From: Rhizobium indicum
GTDB taxonomy: Bacteria > Pseudomonadota > Alphaproteobacteria > Rhizobiales > Rhizobiaceae
DNA length: 64,000 nucleotides
Assembly: GCF_005862305.2 (NCBI RefSeq)
Contig: NZ_CP054021.1
Span: 2,684,501 to 2,748,500 of the forward strand
Reading direction: 5' to 3'
Each line of letters begins with the position of its first letter. Position 1 is the first letter of the stretch. The notes under the pieces were generated by a model. The model worked only from the letters and a program-made list of their open reading frames with translations, was not told the DNA's origin and searched no databases. Made by a program: the position numbers and the translations under genes. Positions 9,742 through 22,361 of this stretch are shown piece by piece.

Positions 9742-10782
9742 TCAGGCGGATTTCCGGCCGGATTGAAGGGTGGTGGACAGAAGCGTTTGCATCGCAACGC
9801 TGTCTTCCAGCACCTGCCGCCGCCTGCTTTGCAGAATAGCGGCCTGTAGCCGATTGGATTCACGGGCGATGCTTTCCGCTGTCCACTGGCGCAGCGCCTG
9901 TTCGATGATCGGCTTGCGGCGGAAATGCAGATGCCGCCCCATTGTCTGCATGATTTGAGGCGGCTGCAGCCGTTTTTCATCCATTTCGGCGCGCATCGAA
10001 TCCAGAAGCTGGAATTGCTTCAAGCATGCCTGCAGCACAAGAAAGATCGCGGTTTTCGAGCTGCTGATTTTTTGCATGGAGTGCAGAAAGGCGTTGAGAT
10101 CACCGCCGAAGATGGCATCGACGGCGTCGTCAACCGAGATGGCGCTGGCGTCGCCGATTATTTCGGTAACGTGATGTTCTTCGACCGTATCGAAGCCGCG
10201 GCAGTAAAGAGCAAGCTTGCGCACCTCGTTTCGGGAAGCGATCCTGTCGCCGCCGATCAACGCGATCAGCGCCTGGCGCGCGGCCGGCGTAATGCCGAGC
10301 TTTTCTGCACTGAGCTCTGTATCGATCAACGCATTCAAGGCGCGGCTGTCATCGGCGTAGGAGGGGATCGTCATGACTGATCGTGCGGCTTCCGCGGTTT
10401 TGCGCAGCAGGGAACCCTTCTTGAGGTCACCGGCCTCGACGAGCAGATAGGCGGCTTCGAGCGGTTTATCGGCCAGCAACGCCAGGGAATCGACGAGATA
10501 TTTCTCGTTGGCGGCACCGCGGATCCAGATCAGTTTCTCACCGCCGAACAGGCCAATCGACTGGACCTCGTCGACCAGCCGACCGGGGTCTTTCTGCAGG
10601 TCGCCAATATCGAGCTTCGTCAGCGAGAAGGGATCATCGAGAGCAACACCGCTCTTACCGGCGAGCAGGCTTGCCCGTTCGGAAACAAGGCCGCGATCCG
10701 GTCCGTAGATGACGTAAATCCGATAGTTCCGTGCCGATTTCTGCAGGAAAGTCTCGAATTCGTGGGATTTTATCTCTGCCAC
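9742..10782 (-). CDS. holA: DNA polymerase III subunit delta
   Basis: HolA is the clamp-loader subunit that opens the beta sliding clamp. The chosen GTG start at 10782 gives 346 residues beginning V-A-E-I-K-S-H-E-F and is preceded by GGCGGAGA; extending further would run back into lptE. Family landmarks include YVIYGPDRGLVSERASLL near the N-terminus (a degenerate nucleotide-binding loop), LIWIRGA, and the helical C-terminal part with ALIGGDRIASRNEVRKLALY. It ends the unit leuS-lptE-holA and is convergent with parB across a palindromic repeat. Sequence conservation in this family is low, but order and length agree. Confidence 0.92.
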   Translation of the reverse strand: MAEIKSHEFETFLQKSARNYRIYVIYGPDRGLVSERASLLAGKSGVALDDPFSLTKLDIGDLQKDPGRLVDEVQSIGLFGGEKLIWIRGAANEKYLVDSLALLADKPLEAAYLLVEAGDLKKGSLLRKTAEAARSVMTIPSYADDSRALNALIDTELSAEKLGITPAARQALIALIGGDRIASRNEVRKLALYCRGFDTVEEHHVTEIIGDASAISVDDAVDAIFGGDLNAFLHSMQKISSSKTAIFLVLQACLKQFQLLDSMRAEMDEKRLQPPQIMQTMGRHLHFRRKPIIEQALRQWTAESIARESNRLQAAILQSRRRQVLEDSVAMQTLLSTTLQSGRKSA

Positions 10783-10792
10783 ATCTCCGCCC

Positions 10793-11303
10793 TCAGCGGC
10801 TGAGGGCAGCGGCGATATCGGCTCCCACGAATTCCGCCACCTGATCCGCCGCGCGGTTTTCGGCATCACGGATCGCCCGCTGCTTGGCGAATTCCTGTTC
10901 GGAAAAATCCACCAGCGCCGTGGTCGCGCGGCTGCCGGCCTTGATGACGTGATCGTCGGTCGCCGAACGCAGCGTGTAGGTGACGCTGACGGTCACACGG
11001 CCAGCGCGCGACGTATCCGTCGAATCCGTCAAGAGTGTGTCGGCAACAGACGTGGTAGCGCGAATCTCAACCTGATATTGCGGGTTTACCGCTTCACCGG
11101 CACCGCGCGATGCAAGGAAGATCAGGCGATTGCGCACCTGCTGCTCGACGCGGCTGCTTGCTGGGGAAAAGCCGACCGAGGAAAGCTTTTCGACGACACC
11201 GGAACTCTCGGAGTAAAGCGGTCGGACCTGGCAGGCGGAGAGAAAAGCCGCCGAGGCAAAGATCATGGCGATGCCGGCATTGCGGGCCAGCTTGCAAGCG
11301 ATA

Positions 11304-11314
<11 letters not shown>
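10793..11314 (-). CDS. lptE: LPS-assembly lipoprotein LptE
   Basis: LptE plugs the outer-membrane LptD barrel that inserts lipopolysaccharide. The 173-residue product has a lipoprotein signal peptide ending in the lipobox LSAC, so Cys28 would be the lipidated residue. Next comes VRPLYSE, the usual start of the mature protein in this family, and the rest is compatible with the small alpha/beta fold. The start is a TTG at 11314 that overlaps the end of leuS by 11 bases, and holA begins 10 bases after its stop. The leuS-lptE-holA order is also the enterobacterial one, which supports the call. Confidence 0.88.
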
Positions 11315-13934
<2,620 letters not shown>

Positions 13935-14134
13935 GGTATTCGTATTTCCGGAAAATCAGGGGAGTTGGTCGAGACCTTCACCATGAAACCACCGTAGCGT
14001 CAAGTTTTGCAGGCGCTGCGAGCGTCCGATCTTGGTCATGACTAGGCGATTTCGCGAAGGCGGGTCTTGGCAAGCACAGGCTGGCTGGTTAGTTCATTGC
14101 CGATCCTTTCATGCTGGTATGTCGAGGCAGAACG

Positions 14135-14794
14135 ATGGAACTTCAAGAGCGCTTGAACGATGTGCGGTCGCGGATTGCGGCCGGGGAACGCGAGGCAGGT
14201 CGTCCGGCGGGTTCTGTTCAGCTCGTCGCGGTGTCGAAGACCTTCGAGGCGGACGCGATCCGCCCGGCCATCGAAGCCGGGCAGCGTATCTTCGGCGAGA
14301 ACCGGGTGCAGGAAAGCCAGGGCAAGTGGCCGGCGCTGAAGGCAGAGCATCAGGATATCGAGCTGCATCTGATCGGACCGCTGCAATCGAACAAGGCGGC
14401 GGATGCTGTGGCGCTTTTCGACGTGATCGAAACGGTAGACCGGGAAAAGATCGCCCGCGCGCTTGCCGAGGAGATGAAGCGGCAAGGCAAGGCGCTGCGG
14501 CTCTATGTCCAGGTCAATACCGGGCTCGAACCGCAGAAGGCCGGCATCGCTCCTGACGACACGCCGGCCTTCGTCGCCCTCTGCCGCGACGAACTCGGCT
14601 TTTCGATCGAAGGTTTGATGTGCATTCCGCCGGCCGAGGAAAATCCCGGACCGCATTTCGCCCTGCTGGCTAAGCTCGCGCTCAAATGCGGCGTCGAAAA
14701 ACTTTCCATGGGCATGTCGGGCGACTACGGGACGGCCATCGCCTTTGGCGCCACGAGCGTGCGTGTGGGATCAGCGATTTTCGGCACGCGCTGA
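14135..14794 (+). CDS. YggS family pyridoxal phosphate homeostasis protein
   Basis: This PLP-binding protein (PLPBP/YggS family) buffers free pyridoxal 5'-phosphate and has no known catalytic activity. The 219-residue product has the PLP lysine in LVAVSKTFEADAIRPA (about residue 36), then IFGENRVQESQGKW, LHLIGPLQSNKA, and the phosphate-binding end LSMGMSGDYGTAIAFGATSVRVGSAIFGTR, listed as consecutive short motifs. ATG 14135 is preferred over the in-frame ATG 14111 because it gives the usual N-terminus and follows GAGGCAG. It is divergent from leuS, and a propionyl-CoA synthetase gene follows. Confidence 0.93.
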   Translation: MELQERLNDVRSRIAAGEREAGRPAGSVQLVAVSKTFEADAIRPAIEAGQRIFGENRVQESQGKWPALKAEHQDIELHLIGPLQSNKAADAVALFDVIETVDREKIARALAEEMKRQGKALRLYVQVNTGLEPQKAGIAPDDTPAFVALCRDELGFSIEGLMCIPPAEENPGPHFALLAKLALKCGVEKLSMGMSGDYGTAIAFGATSVRVGSAIFGTR

Positions 14795-14869
14795 AACGCT
14801 GCTTTGGTCGGGCTTCCCGTTCCCCTTAATGCCGCCTAGATTAGGTTTGCATGTCCTGGGGAGGAGCAG

Positions 14870-16780
14870 ATGCGGAACGGCTATCATCAGGCCTATGCGG
14901 CCTGGAAACGCGATCCCGAAGCCTTCTGGCGCGAAGCGGCCAGTGACATCGACTGGTTCAAGCCGCCAGAGCGGATTTTTTCACCCAATGACGGCGTCTA
15001 TGGCCGCTGGTTCTCAGACGCCGAAACCAATACATGCCACAATTGCCTGGACCGGCATGTGGCTGGCGGCCGCGGCGGCGAGACAGCCGTCATCTTCGAC
15101 AGCGCAATGAACGGCGAAAAGCGCCGTTTCACCTATGATGAGGTGCTTCGGGAGGTGATGGCCATCGCAGCAGCACTGGTCGAGTGCGGCATCGGCAAAG
15201 GCGATCGCGTCATCCTTTATATGCCGATGGTGCCGGAGGCGGTCTTTTCCATGCTTGCCTGCGCCCGCATCGGGGCGGTTCACTCCGTCGTTTTCGGCGG
15301 GTTTGCCGCCAGCGAACTTGCTGCGCGAATCGACGATTGCGCTGCGAAGCTGGTGATCACCGCGAGCTGCGGGCTCGAGCCTGGTCGCATCGTCGCCTAC
15401 AAGCCACTGGTCGATCAGGCAATCGAGATCGCGCGTTCGAAGCCGGATCGCTGTCTGGTGCTGCAGCGGCCGGAGCTTCGAGCAGATCTCGTCAGCGGTC
15501 GAGATCAGGATTTCGAGGCGGCAGTGGCGCAGCATCGTGGCGCCGAGATCGCCTGTGTCTCCGTCAAGGCCACCGATCCGCTCTACATCCTCTATACCTC
15601 GGGCACGACGGGCCAGCCGAAGGGCGTCGTGCGCGATAATGGCGGCCATATGGTCGCGCTCAACTGGTCGATGCAAAATATCTACGGCTTGAAGCCGGGC
15701 GAGGTCTTCTGGACAGCTTCGGATATCGGCTGGGTCGTCGGGCATTCCTATATCGTCTATGCGCCGCTGCTATCAGGCGTAACCACTCTGATCTTCGAGG
15801 GAAAACCGATCGGCACTCCGGATGCCGGCACATTTTGGCGCATCGTTTCGGAATATCAGGTGCGGGTGCTCTTCACGGCGCCGACGGCATTCCGCGCCAT
15901 TCGGCGGGAGGACGGTGACGGTGAACTGATGCACCAATATCCCATGCCGGATTTGCGCGCTCTGTTTCTTGCCGGCGAGCGGGCGGATCCGGAGACGTTG
16001 AAATGGGCCGAGCGCATGCTCGGCTTACCCGTCATCGATCATTGGTGGCAGACGGAGACCGGCTGGCCGATCGCCGCAAATCCGCTGGGCCTCGGCGCTC
16101 TTCCCGTCAAGCACGGTTCGCCGGCGCTGCCGATGCCCGGCTATGATATTGCGGTGCTCGACGATGCCGGTCATCCGATCGAGGCGGGAACACTCGGCAA
16201 TATCGTCGTGAAGCTGCCCCTGCCGCCCGGCTGCCTGCCGACCCTCTGGAACGCCGACGACCGTTTTCGCTCCGCCTATCTCGATGAGTTTCCCGGTTAT
16301 TACAAGACGGCCGATGCCGGCTATGTCGATGAGGACGGCTATCTCTTCATCATGTCGCGCACCGACGACATCATCAATTGCGCCGGGCATCGGCTCTCGA
16401 CAGGGGCGATGGAGGAGGTCTGTGCGCGTCATCCAGATGTCGCCGAATGCGCGGTTATCGGCGTGATCGATGCGCTGAAGGGTCAGGCGCCCTGCGGTTT
16501 CCTGGTGCTGAAACGACATGTCTCCCGCGACGCGACGGCGATCGAATCAGAGGTCGTGGCGATGATTCGTGATTCGATCGGACCTGTCGCCGCCTTCAAG
16601 ACGGCCATAACCGTTAACCGGTTGCCGAAGACACGCTCCGGCAAAATCCTGCGCGGCACGATGCAGAAAATCGCCGACGGCATACCCTGGAAAATGCCTG
16701 CAACCATCGATGATCCAACGATTTTAGAGGAAATTGCCGAGGCGCTGCGCGGCCGCGGTTTAGGCTCCCTGCCGATGTGA
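14870..16780 (+). CDS. prpE: Propionyl-CoA synthetase (acetyl-CoA synthetase-like)
   Basis: This 636-residue AMP-forming acyl-CoA synthetase most resembles PrpE, which activates propionate (less well acetate) to its CoA thioester. It begins with the ACAS N-terminal block (AYAAWKRDPEAFW, IDWFKPPERIF). The adenylation loop YILYTSGTTGQPKG (about 238-251) and DHWWQTETGWPIA follow. The C-terminal lysine motif [12 protein letters not shown] carries the catalytic lysine that deacetylases of the Sir2 type regulate in other bacteria. SD-like GGGGAGGAG precedes ATG 14870. It is a distant paralogue of acsA 4 kb downstream; methylcitrate-cycle genes are not seen here. Confidence 0.85.
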   Translation: MRNGYHQAYAAWKRDPEAFWREAASDIDWFKPPERIFSPNDGVYGRWFSDAETNTCHNCLDRHVAGGRGGETAVIFDSAMNGEKRRFTYDEVLREVMAIAAALVECGIGKGDRVILYMPMVPEAVFSMLACARIGAVHSVVFGGFAASELAARIDDCAAKLVITASCGLEPGRIVAYKPLVDQAIEIARSKPDRCLVLQRPELRADLVSGRDQDFEAAVAQHRGAEIACVSVKATDPLYILYTSGTTGQPKGVVRDNGGHMVALNWSMQNIYGLKPGEVFWTASDIGWVVGHSYIVYAPLLSGVTTLIFEGKPIGTPDAGTFWRIVSEYQVRVLFTAPTAFRAIRREDGDGELMHQYPMPDLRALFLAGERADPETLKWAERMLGLPVIDHWWQTETGWPIAANPLGLGALPVKHGSPALPMPGYDIAVLDDAGHPIEAGTLGNIVVKLPLPPGCLPTLWNADDRFRSAYLDEFPGYYKTADAGYVDEDGYLFIMSRTDDIINCAGHRLSTGAMEEVCARHPDVAECAVIGVIDALKGQAPCGFLVLKRHVSRDATAIESEVVAMIRDSIGPVAAFKTAITVNRLPKTRSGKILRGTMQKIADGIPWKMPATIDDPTILEEIAEALRGRGLGSLPM

Positions 16781-16810
16781 ATTAAACTTTCGGTAAGCCT
16801 AATTGAGGAA

Positions 16811-16843
16811 TTGTTAACCATGTTGATGCAAGCATTTGTTAAC
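16811..16843 (+). promoter_or_regulatory. Candidate CtrA-type sites upstream of the orphan flagellin
   Basis: Two TTGTTAAC copies at 16811-16818 and 16836-16843 are spaced 25 bases apart (start to start), and the first continues as TTAACCAT (16814-16821), the alphaproteobacterial CtrA half-site. They lie 93-125 bases upstream of the flagellin ATG. Binding is inferred from motif similarity only. Confidence 0.4.
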
Positions 16844-16935
16844 GGCAATGGCTTGCATAGCAGGCTTTGCATGACGCGGTCGCCGTTACCGGCTTAGTCC
16901 GGATTGCCCCTTTCTCAACGATTGTGGAACGGATC

Positions 16936-17871
16936 ATGACAAGCATCCTCACCAACAACGCTGCCATGGCAGCGCTGCAGACTTTGCGCGGCGTAAACGA
17001 TAGCCTCAAGGACACCCAAGGTCGCGTTTCATCGGGTTATCGTGTCGAAAAGGCGGCTGACAATGCCGCGTATTGGTCGATTGCTACGACCATGCGTTCT
17101 GACAACAAGGCGCTTTCGGCCGTCTCCGACGCGCTCGGGCTTGGTGCAGCCAAGGTCGATACCGCCTATTCGGCCATGGATAGCGCTCTCGATGTCGTTA
17201 GCGAAATCAAGGCCAAGATCGTCGCCGCCACGGAAAAGGGCGTCGACAAGACGAAGATCCAGCAGGAACTCGACCAGTTTCAGGAGCAGCTGCTCAGCAT
17301 TGCCCAGTCGGCGTCTTTCTCCGGCGAAAACTGGGTTGCCGGCGCCTCCGGCACGAAGAGCGTCGTTTCGTCCTTCGTGCGCGATGGCAGCAATGCCGTT
17401 TCAGTCAAGACGACGGACTACGTGCTCGATTCAGGCACGCTTGGAAACGTGCTTTTCGGCATGACCAGCACCGGTGCGATCGAGACGAGCAGCGGTATCA
17501 TCGGTACGGCCTTCAACGGAACCTATGGCGGTACGGTCATCGTCATGCCGTCGATATATGCTCTCGACATCACTGGTTTCACCCAGGGTCAGCTCGACGC
17601 AGCCCTGGCCGGTATCGAACTGGTTCTCGGCGCCATGACCGCCGCCGGCTCGGCGCTCGGCTCGATCTCGACCCGTATCCAGCTGCAGGAAACGTTTGTC
17701 AGCGGCCTTCACGATTCGATCGACTCCGGCGTCGGACGCCTGGTTGATGCCGATATGGAGGAGGAATCGAGCAAGCTCACGGCGTTGCAGACGCAGCAGC
17801 AGCTTGCCATCCAGTCGCTTTCGATCGCCAATAGCTCGGCGCAGAACATCCTCACCCTGTTCCGCAGCTAA
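16936..17871 (+). CDS. Flagellin (orphan copy outside a flagellar cluster)
   Basis: The 311-residue product is a short rhizobial flagellin. The conserved N-terminal D0/D1 part reads TSILTNNAAMAALQTLR with QGRVSSGYRVEKAADNAAYW. The C-terminal partner helix contains DADMEEESSKLTALQTQQQL and ANSSAQNILTLFR. The variable middle is short, as in complex flagellar filaments of rhizobia. ATG 16936 is chosen because flagellins start directly with M-T-S-I; no signal peptide is expected (export is by the flagellar type III route). No other flagellar gene is in the window, so it is probably one of the dispersed flagellin genes (flaE/flaH-like in R. leguminosarum). A strong terminator follows. Confidence 0.93.
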   Translation: MTSILTNNAAMAALQTLRGVNDSLKDTQGRVSSGYRVEKAADNAAYWSIATTMRSDNKALSAVSDALGLGAAKVDTAYSAMDSALDVVSEIKAKIVAATEKGVDKTKIQQELDQFQEQLLSIAQSASFSGENWVAGASGTKSVVSSFVRDGSNAVSVKTTDYVLDSGTLGNVLFGMTSTGAIETSSGIIGTAFNGTYGGTVIVMPSIYALDITGFTQGQLDAALAGIELVLGAMTAAGSALGSISTRIQLQETFVSGLHDSIDSGVGRLVDADMEEESSKLTALQTQQQLAIQSLSIANSSAQNILTLFRS

Positions 17872-17893
17872 TCGAAACAGGCCATCCGCAACA

Positions 17894-17929
17894 AAAAACC
17901 CGCCGGTCAGCTCATACCGGCGGGTTTTT
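17894..17929 (+). terminator. Bidirectional terminator between flagellin and trcR
   Basis: AAAAACCCGCCGGT (17894-17907) pairs with ACCGGCGGGTTTTT (17916-17929) around an 8-base loop. A-tract and T-tract flank the stem, so it can serve the convergent trcR as well. Confidence 0.92.
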
Positions 17930-17947
17930 CATGCGATCTATGATGTC

Positions 17948-18652
17948 TCAGTACTGATCGTCATCCTCGTCCTTCGGCGCCGAGCGCAGCGAGCTCAGCT
18001 TGCGGAAGACGGCATCGGCGTCGATTTCCTTTTCCTTTTCCTCCTCGCGCTCGTAGCTCGGGGTCAGGCGCTCGGTTTCCTGGGCCGATTGCAGCGTCGC
18101 GCCAAGCTCGGCAGCGGTCGGCAGCGGACGGCCCTTGGAGGCCTTTTCCACTTCCATGTCGAGATCGATCTGGCTGCAGAGGCCAAGCGTGACCGGATCC
18201 ATCGGCGCCAGGTTGGCGGAGTTCCAGTGGGTGCGCTCGCGGATCTGCTCGATCGTCGATTTCGTCGTGCCGACGAGGCGGGAAATCTGCGCGTCCTTCA
18301 GCTCCGGATGGTTGCGAACGAGCCAGAGAATGGCGTTCGGGCGGTCCTGACGCTTGGAAACCGGCGTATAACGCGGACCGCGGCGCTTGGATTCCGGCAC
18401 CCGCACCTTCGGTTCGGAAAGCTTCAGCTTGTGGTTCGGATTGGCCTCGGCGCGGGCAATCTCGTCGCGGGAAAGCTGTCCTGTCGAGATCGGGTCGAGG
18501 CCCTTGATGCCCTGCGCCGCTTCGCCATCGGCGATCGCCTTGACTTCGAGCGGATGCAGTTTGCAGAACTGCGCGATCTGATCGAAAGACAGTGCCGTAT
18601 TGTCGACGAGCCAGATGGCTGTCGCCTTCGGCATGAGCAGTGTTTGAGCCAT
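17948..18652 (-). CDS. trcR: Cell cycle transcriptional regulator TrcR (DUF1013)
   Basis: The 234-residue product belongs to the DUF1013 family, named TrcR, which is restricted to alphaproteobacteria and linked to cell-cycle transcription. It starts M-A-Q-T-L-L-M-P-K-A-T-A-I-W-L-V-D (ATG 18652) and contains two helix-turn-helix-like segments: LSFDQIAQFCKLHPLEVKAI (about 20-40) and DAQISRLVGTTKSTIEQIRER (about 115-135). The C-terminal third is charged and ends in an acidic DEDDDQY tail. A longer reading frame upstream (to 18739) lacks family support. The gene is convergent with the flagellin gene and divergent from acsA. Targets cannot be read from sequence. Confidence 0.85.
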   Translation of the reverse strand: MAQTLLMPKATAIWLVDNTALSFDQIAQFCKLHPLEVKAIADGEAAQGIKGLDPISTGQLSRDEIARAEANPNHKLKLSEPKVRVPESKRRGPRYTPVSKRQDRPNAILWLVRNHPELKDAQISRLVGTTKSTIEQIRERTHWNSANLAPMDPVTLGLCSQIDLDMEVEKASKGRPLPTAAELGATLQSAQETERLTPSYEREEEKEKEIDADAVFRKLSSLRSAPKDEDDDQY

Positions 18653-18884
18653 GGATATAGTCCTTCTATCGTCCGCGCCGGTCGCGGTCCGTGGATTGTC
18701 ACCACAATGTCCGGGAAATATGGCGCTATATAACCGCACTGTCGCAGAATTGCAATTCTTCCGAAATGAAATGACCTTTGTCTAATTGCCGTGGCGATGC
18801 GAACTGCTATGAATTGCCGTGATTTCCAGTCCGGGCCCTTCCCAGCTCAATCGGCCCGTCGCATGTCCCATGAGGAGGAGTTGC

Positions 18885-20840
18885 ATGTCGGAGAAGATCT
18901 ACCCGGTCACGAAGCCGGTGAAGGCGCGCGCCCTGATCGATAAGGAAAAGTACCTGAAATGGTATGAGGAAAGCGTCGAGAACCCGGACAAGTTCTGGGG
19001 CAAGCACGGCAAGCGGATCGACTGGTTCAAGCCCTATACCAAGGTCAAAAACACTTCCTTTACCGGCAAGGTTTCGATCAAATGGTTCGAGGACGGTCAG
19101 ACAAACGTCTCCTATAATTGCATCGACCGTCATCTGAAAACGAATGGCGACCAGGTGGCGATCATCTGGGAGGGCGACAACCCCTATATCGACAAGAAGG
19201 TCACCTATAACGAGCTCTACGAGCATGTCTGCCGGATGGCGAACGTGTTGAAGAAGCACGGCGTCAAGAAGGGCGATCGCGTCACCATCTATATGCCGAT
19301 GATCCCCGAATCGGCCTATGCGATGCTCGCCTGCGCCCGCATCGGCGCGGTGCATTCGGTCGTCTTCGGCGGTTTCTCGCCCGAGGCGCTGGCTGGGCGC
19401 ATCGTCGACTGCGAATCCACCTTCGTCATCACCTGCGACGAAGGCCTGCGCGGCGGCAAGCCGGTGCCATTGAAGGACAATACCGATACCGCAATTGACA
19501 TTGCGGCACGCCAGCACGTGATTGTGGAGAAGGTTCTGGTCGTTCGCCGCACCGGCGGCAAGACCGGCTGGGCGCCGGGCCGCGACCTCTGGTATCACCA
19601 GGAAATTGCCACCGTGAAGGCGGAATGCCCACCGGTGAAGATGAAGGCGGAAGATCCGCTCTTCATTCTCTATACGTCCGGCTCGACCGGCAAGCCGAAG
19701 GGCGTGCTGCACACGACCGGCGGTTATCTCGTCTATGCGGCGATGACGCATGAATATGTCTTCGATTATCACCACGGCGACGTCTACTGGTGTACGGCCG
19801 ATGTCGGTTGGGTGACCGGCCACTCCTATATCGTCTATGGGCCGCTTGCGAACTGCGCGACGACGCTGATGTTCGAGGGCGTGCCGAATTTCCCGGACCA
19901 GGGGCGTTTCTGGGAAGTCATCGACAAGCACAAGGTCAACATCTTCTATACGGCGCCGACGGCGATCCGCTCGCTGATGGGTGCCGGCGACGACTTCGTC
20001 ACGCGCTCTTCGCGCTCTTCGCTGCGCCTGCTCGGCACGGTCGGCGAGCCGATCAATCCCGAGGCCTGGGAGTGGTATTACAATGTCGTCGGCGACAAGC
20101 GCTGCCCCGTCATCGATACGTGGTGGCAGACGGAAACCGGCGGTCACATGATCACGCCGCTGCCCGGCGCCACCGATCTGAAGCCCGGCTCGGCGACGAT
20201 CCCGTTCTTCGGCGTCAAGCCGCAGCTGGTCGACAATGAAGGCAAGGTGCTGGAAGGCGCGGCCGACGGCAATCTGTGCATCACCGATAGCTGGCCGGGC
20301 CAGATGCGCACGGTCTATGGCGATCACGAGCGCTTCATCCAGACCTATTTTTCCACCTACAAGGGCAAGTATTTCACCGGCGATGGCTGCCGGCGCGATG
20401 CGGACGGCTATTACTGGATCACCGGCCGCGTCGACGACGTGCTGAACGTCTCCGGCCACCGGCTGGGCACGGCCGAGGTGGAATCCGCCCTCGTCTCGCA
20501 TAATCTAGTTTCGGAAGCCGCAGTCGTCGGTTACCCGCATCCGATCAAGGGCCAGGGTATTTATTGCTATGTGACGCTGATGTCCGGTCACGAGGGATCG
20601 GATACGCTTCGGCAGGAACTGGTAAAACATGTGCGGGCCGAGATCGGCCCGATCGCCGCGCCCGACAAGATCCAGTTTGCGCCCGGCCTGCCGAAGACCC
20701 GCTCCGGCAAGATCATGCGCCGCATCCTGCGCAAGATCGCCGAAGACGATTTCGGCGCGCTTGGTGACACTTCGACGCTTGCCGATCCGGCAGTCGTCGA
20801 CGATCTGATCGCCAACCGGCAAAACAAGGCGACCGCCTGA
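18885..20840 (+). CDS. acsA: Acetyl-CoA synthetase (acetate--CoA ligase)
   Basis: AcsA activates acetate to acetyl-CoA through acetyl-AMP. The 651 residues match the classic enzyme. Landmarks are the N-terminal ACAS region ([17 protein letters not shown]), the adenylation loop [34 protein letters not shown], and [18 protein letters not shown]. The C-terminal lysine motif is [16 protein letters not shown], whose lysine is the known acetylation site in homologues. ATG 18885 is preceded by a strong GAGGAGGAG, which rules out the longer frame from 18819. It has its own hairpin terminator. Together with prpE it gives the region two short-chain acyl-CoA synthetases. Confidence 0.96.
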   Translation: MSEKIYPVTKPVKARALIDKEKYLKWYEESVENPDKFWGKHGKRIDWFKPYTKVKNTSFTGKVSIKWFEDGQTNVSYNCIDRHLKTNGDQVAIIWEGDNPYIDKKVTYNELYEHVCRMANVLKKHGVKKGDRVTIYMPMIPESAYAMLACARIGAVHSVVFGGFSPEALAGRIVDCESTFVITCDEGLRGGKPVPLKDNTDTAIDIAARQHVIVEKVLVVRRTGGKTGWAPGRDLWYHQEIATVKAECPPVKMKAEDPLFILYTSGSTGKPKGVLHTTGGYLVYAAMTHEYVFDYHHGDVYWCTADVGWVTGHSYIVYGPLANCATTLMFEGVPNFPDQGRFWEVIDKHKVNIFYTAPTAIRSLMGAGDDFVTRSSRSSLRLLGTVGEPINPEAWEWYYNVVGDKRCPVIDTWWQTETGGHMITPLPGATDLKPGSATIPFFGVKPQLVDNEGKVLEGAADGNLCITDSWPGQMRTVYGDHERFIQTYFSTYKGKYFTGDGCRRDADGYYWITGRVDDVLNVSGHRLGTAEVESALVSHNLVSEAAVVGYPHPIKGQGIYCYVTLMSGHEGSDTLRQELVKHVRAEIGPIAAPDKIQFAPGLPKTRSGKIMRRILRKIAEDDFGALGDTSTLADPAVVDDLIANRQNKATA

Positions 20841-20848
20841 TAGATCGA

Positions 20849-20881
20849 GCCGTTCCGGTCCCCTTCCGGGGCGGCTTATTT
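20849..20881 (+). terminator. Rho-independent terminator of acsA
   Basis: GCCGTTCCGG (20849-20858) pairs with CCGGGGCGGC (20866-20875), including two G-T pairs, around a 7-base loop, followed by TTATTT. The remaining bases to 21063 show nothing further. Confidence 0.8.
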
Positions 20882-21063
20882 GCTTCCGCGTATTCGATGC
20901 GTGGTTTGCGGCATCCAAGCATGTTCACGGGCGAAGCCCTGAGAAGATTGCCGGCGAGGTCACGGCCGCTAGACGCGGCTGAAATACCTGGCGCCCAAAA
21001 TATCGTTAGCCGGATTCTTAGTTCCATTCTGCTGCGGCCGCAGAAGCCAACAGTAATATTGGC

Positions 21064-21288
21064 TTAGAAATCGATCGCCCTGCCATTGATTTCGTAGTCG
21101 CCGAAGCGCGCCGGCTCGGCTCCGCCGCGGCCGCCGATCTCCGGCTGCAGTTCCAGCGGCTTCTGGCTCTTTCGCCGCTCTTCGGCTTCGGCAAGGGCGC
21201 GTCTGGCAGCCGGGGACAGCATCTTGCGCGGCGGCTCCGATCCCTTGGCCATCGGCGTTTCGCTGTTGTCATTATCGGCGTCCTGCAT
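21064..21288 (-). CDS. DUF1674 protein, succinate dehydrogenase assembly factor 4 (SdhAF4)-like
   Basis: The small 74-residue product ends in the DUF1674 signature GRGGAEPARFGDYEINGRAIDF (written in two overlapping motifs: GGAEPARFGDYE and NGRAIDF). This family includes the mitochondrial Sdh8/SDHAF4 factor that helps flavinated SdhA assemble. Before it lies a Lys/Arg/Glu-rich helix (SPAARRALAEAEERRK). The start ATG 21288 gives M-Q-D-A-D-N-D-N; a longer frame to 21339 has no family support. The gene is divergent from htpX. The link to succinate dehydrogenase is from the family, as no sdh gene is nearby. Confidence 0.85.
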   Translation of the reverse strand: MQDADNDNSETPMAKGSEPPRKMLSPAARRALAEAEERRKSQKPLELQPEIGGRGGAEPARFGDYEINGRAIDF

Positions 21289-21398
21289 GGCCGTCTCCTG
21301 CCGGAAATATTGAAAATGGCTGATGAATAACCAAATCATAATGCGCCGGTGCCGGGATTGAAAGCTTGTGACGCCGAAATCGGAGATGGAGATCCGCC

Positions 21399-22361
21399 AT
21401 GAACCTCGTTCGCACTGCCATGTTGCTTGCTTTCATGACGGCGCTTTTCATGTTTGTCGGCTTCCTGATCGGCGGTCGCGCCGGCATGATGATCGCATTT
21501 GTCATTGCTGCCGGCATGAATTTCTTCTCCTACTGGAATTCCGACCGCATGGTGCTTTCGGCCTATCGCGCGCAGGAAGTCGACGAGCGCAACGCGCCGG
21601 AATTCTTCCGGATCGTGCGCGATCTCGCCCGCAATGCCGGCCTGCCGATGCCGAAGGTTTATCTTTACGACAGCCCGCAGCCGAATGCCTTTGCTACCGG
21701 CCGCAATCCCGCCAATGCCGCCGTCGCCGCCTCGACCGGCCTGCTCAGCGCCTTGTCTGCCGAGGAGGTCGCAGCTGTGATGGCGCATGAACTGGCCCAC
21801 ATTCAGAACCGCGACACGCTGACGATGACGATCACGGCAACGCTTGCCGGCGCGATCTCCATGCTCGGCAACTTCGCCTTCTTCTTCGGCGGCAACCGTG
21901 AGAACAACAGCAATCCGCTCGGCTTCGTCGGTGTCATCGTCGCGATGATCGTGGCGCCGCTCGCCGCCATGCTGGTGCAGATGGCGATCAGCCGCACGCG
22001 CGAATATTCGGCCGACCGCCGCGGCGCCGAGATCTGCGGCAATCCGCTCTGGCTCGCCTCGGCGCTCGGCAAGATCGCGCGGGGCGCTGCCCACGTGGCG
22101 AACGAGGATGCCGAGCGCAACCCGGCGACAGCGCATATGTTCATCATTAATCCGCTCTCCGGCGAGCGCATGGACAATCTGTTTTCCACGCATCCGAACA
22201 CGGAAAACCGCATCGCCGCGCTGCAGGACATGGCGCAAAGCGGCATGAATGTCTCGACGTCGCCGGCTCGTGCTGCTAATCCGTCGCGCAAATCGCGCTC
22301 TGTTCCGGATACGGGTCTTGGTCGCGGTGGTTCGCAACCGCCAAAAGGTCCGTGGTCTTGA
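21399..22361 (+). CDS. htpX: Protease HtpX homologue (M48B zinc metallopeptidase)
   Basis: HtpX is an inner-membrane zinc protease that degrades misfolded membrane proteins under envelope stress. The 320-residue product has two N-terminal transmembrane helices (about 7-25 and 29-45). The zinc motif HELAH is at 130-134, two further helices follow (about 148-165 and 175-195), and the third-ligand region [15 protein letters not shown] comes next. The C-terminus is Pro/Ser-rich. rsmB begins 10 bases before its stop (GTG 22352), so the two are translationally coupled. No heat-shock element was recognised. Confidence 0.95.
   Translation: MNLVRTAMLLAFMTALFMFVGFLIGGRAGMMIAFVIAAGMNFFSYWNSDRMVLSAYRAQEVDERNAPEFFRIVRDLARNAGLPMPKVYLYDSPQPNAFATGRNPANAAVAASTGLLSALSAEEVAAVMAHELAHIQNRDTLTMTITATLAGAISMLGNFAFFFGGNRENNSNPLGFVGVIVAMIVAPLAAMLVQMAISRTREYSADRRGAEICGNPLWLASALGKIARGAAHVANEDAERNPATAHMFIINPLSGERMDNLFSTHPNTENRIAALQDMAQSGMNVSTSPARAANPSRKSRSVPDTGLGRGGSQPPKGPWS

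Noticed and set aside
16781..16935. Sigma-54 promoter for the flagellin gene
   Set aside because: GG and GC elements occur but not with the required -24/-12 spacing (TGGC-N7-TTGC).
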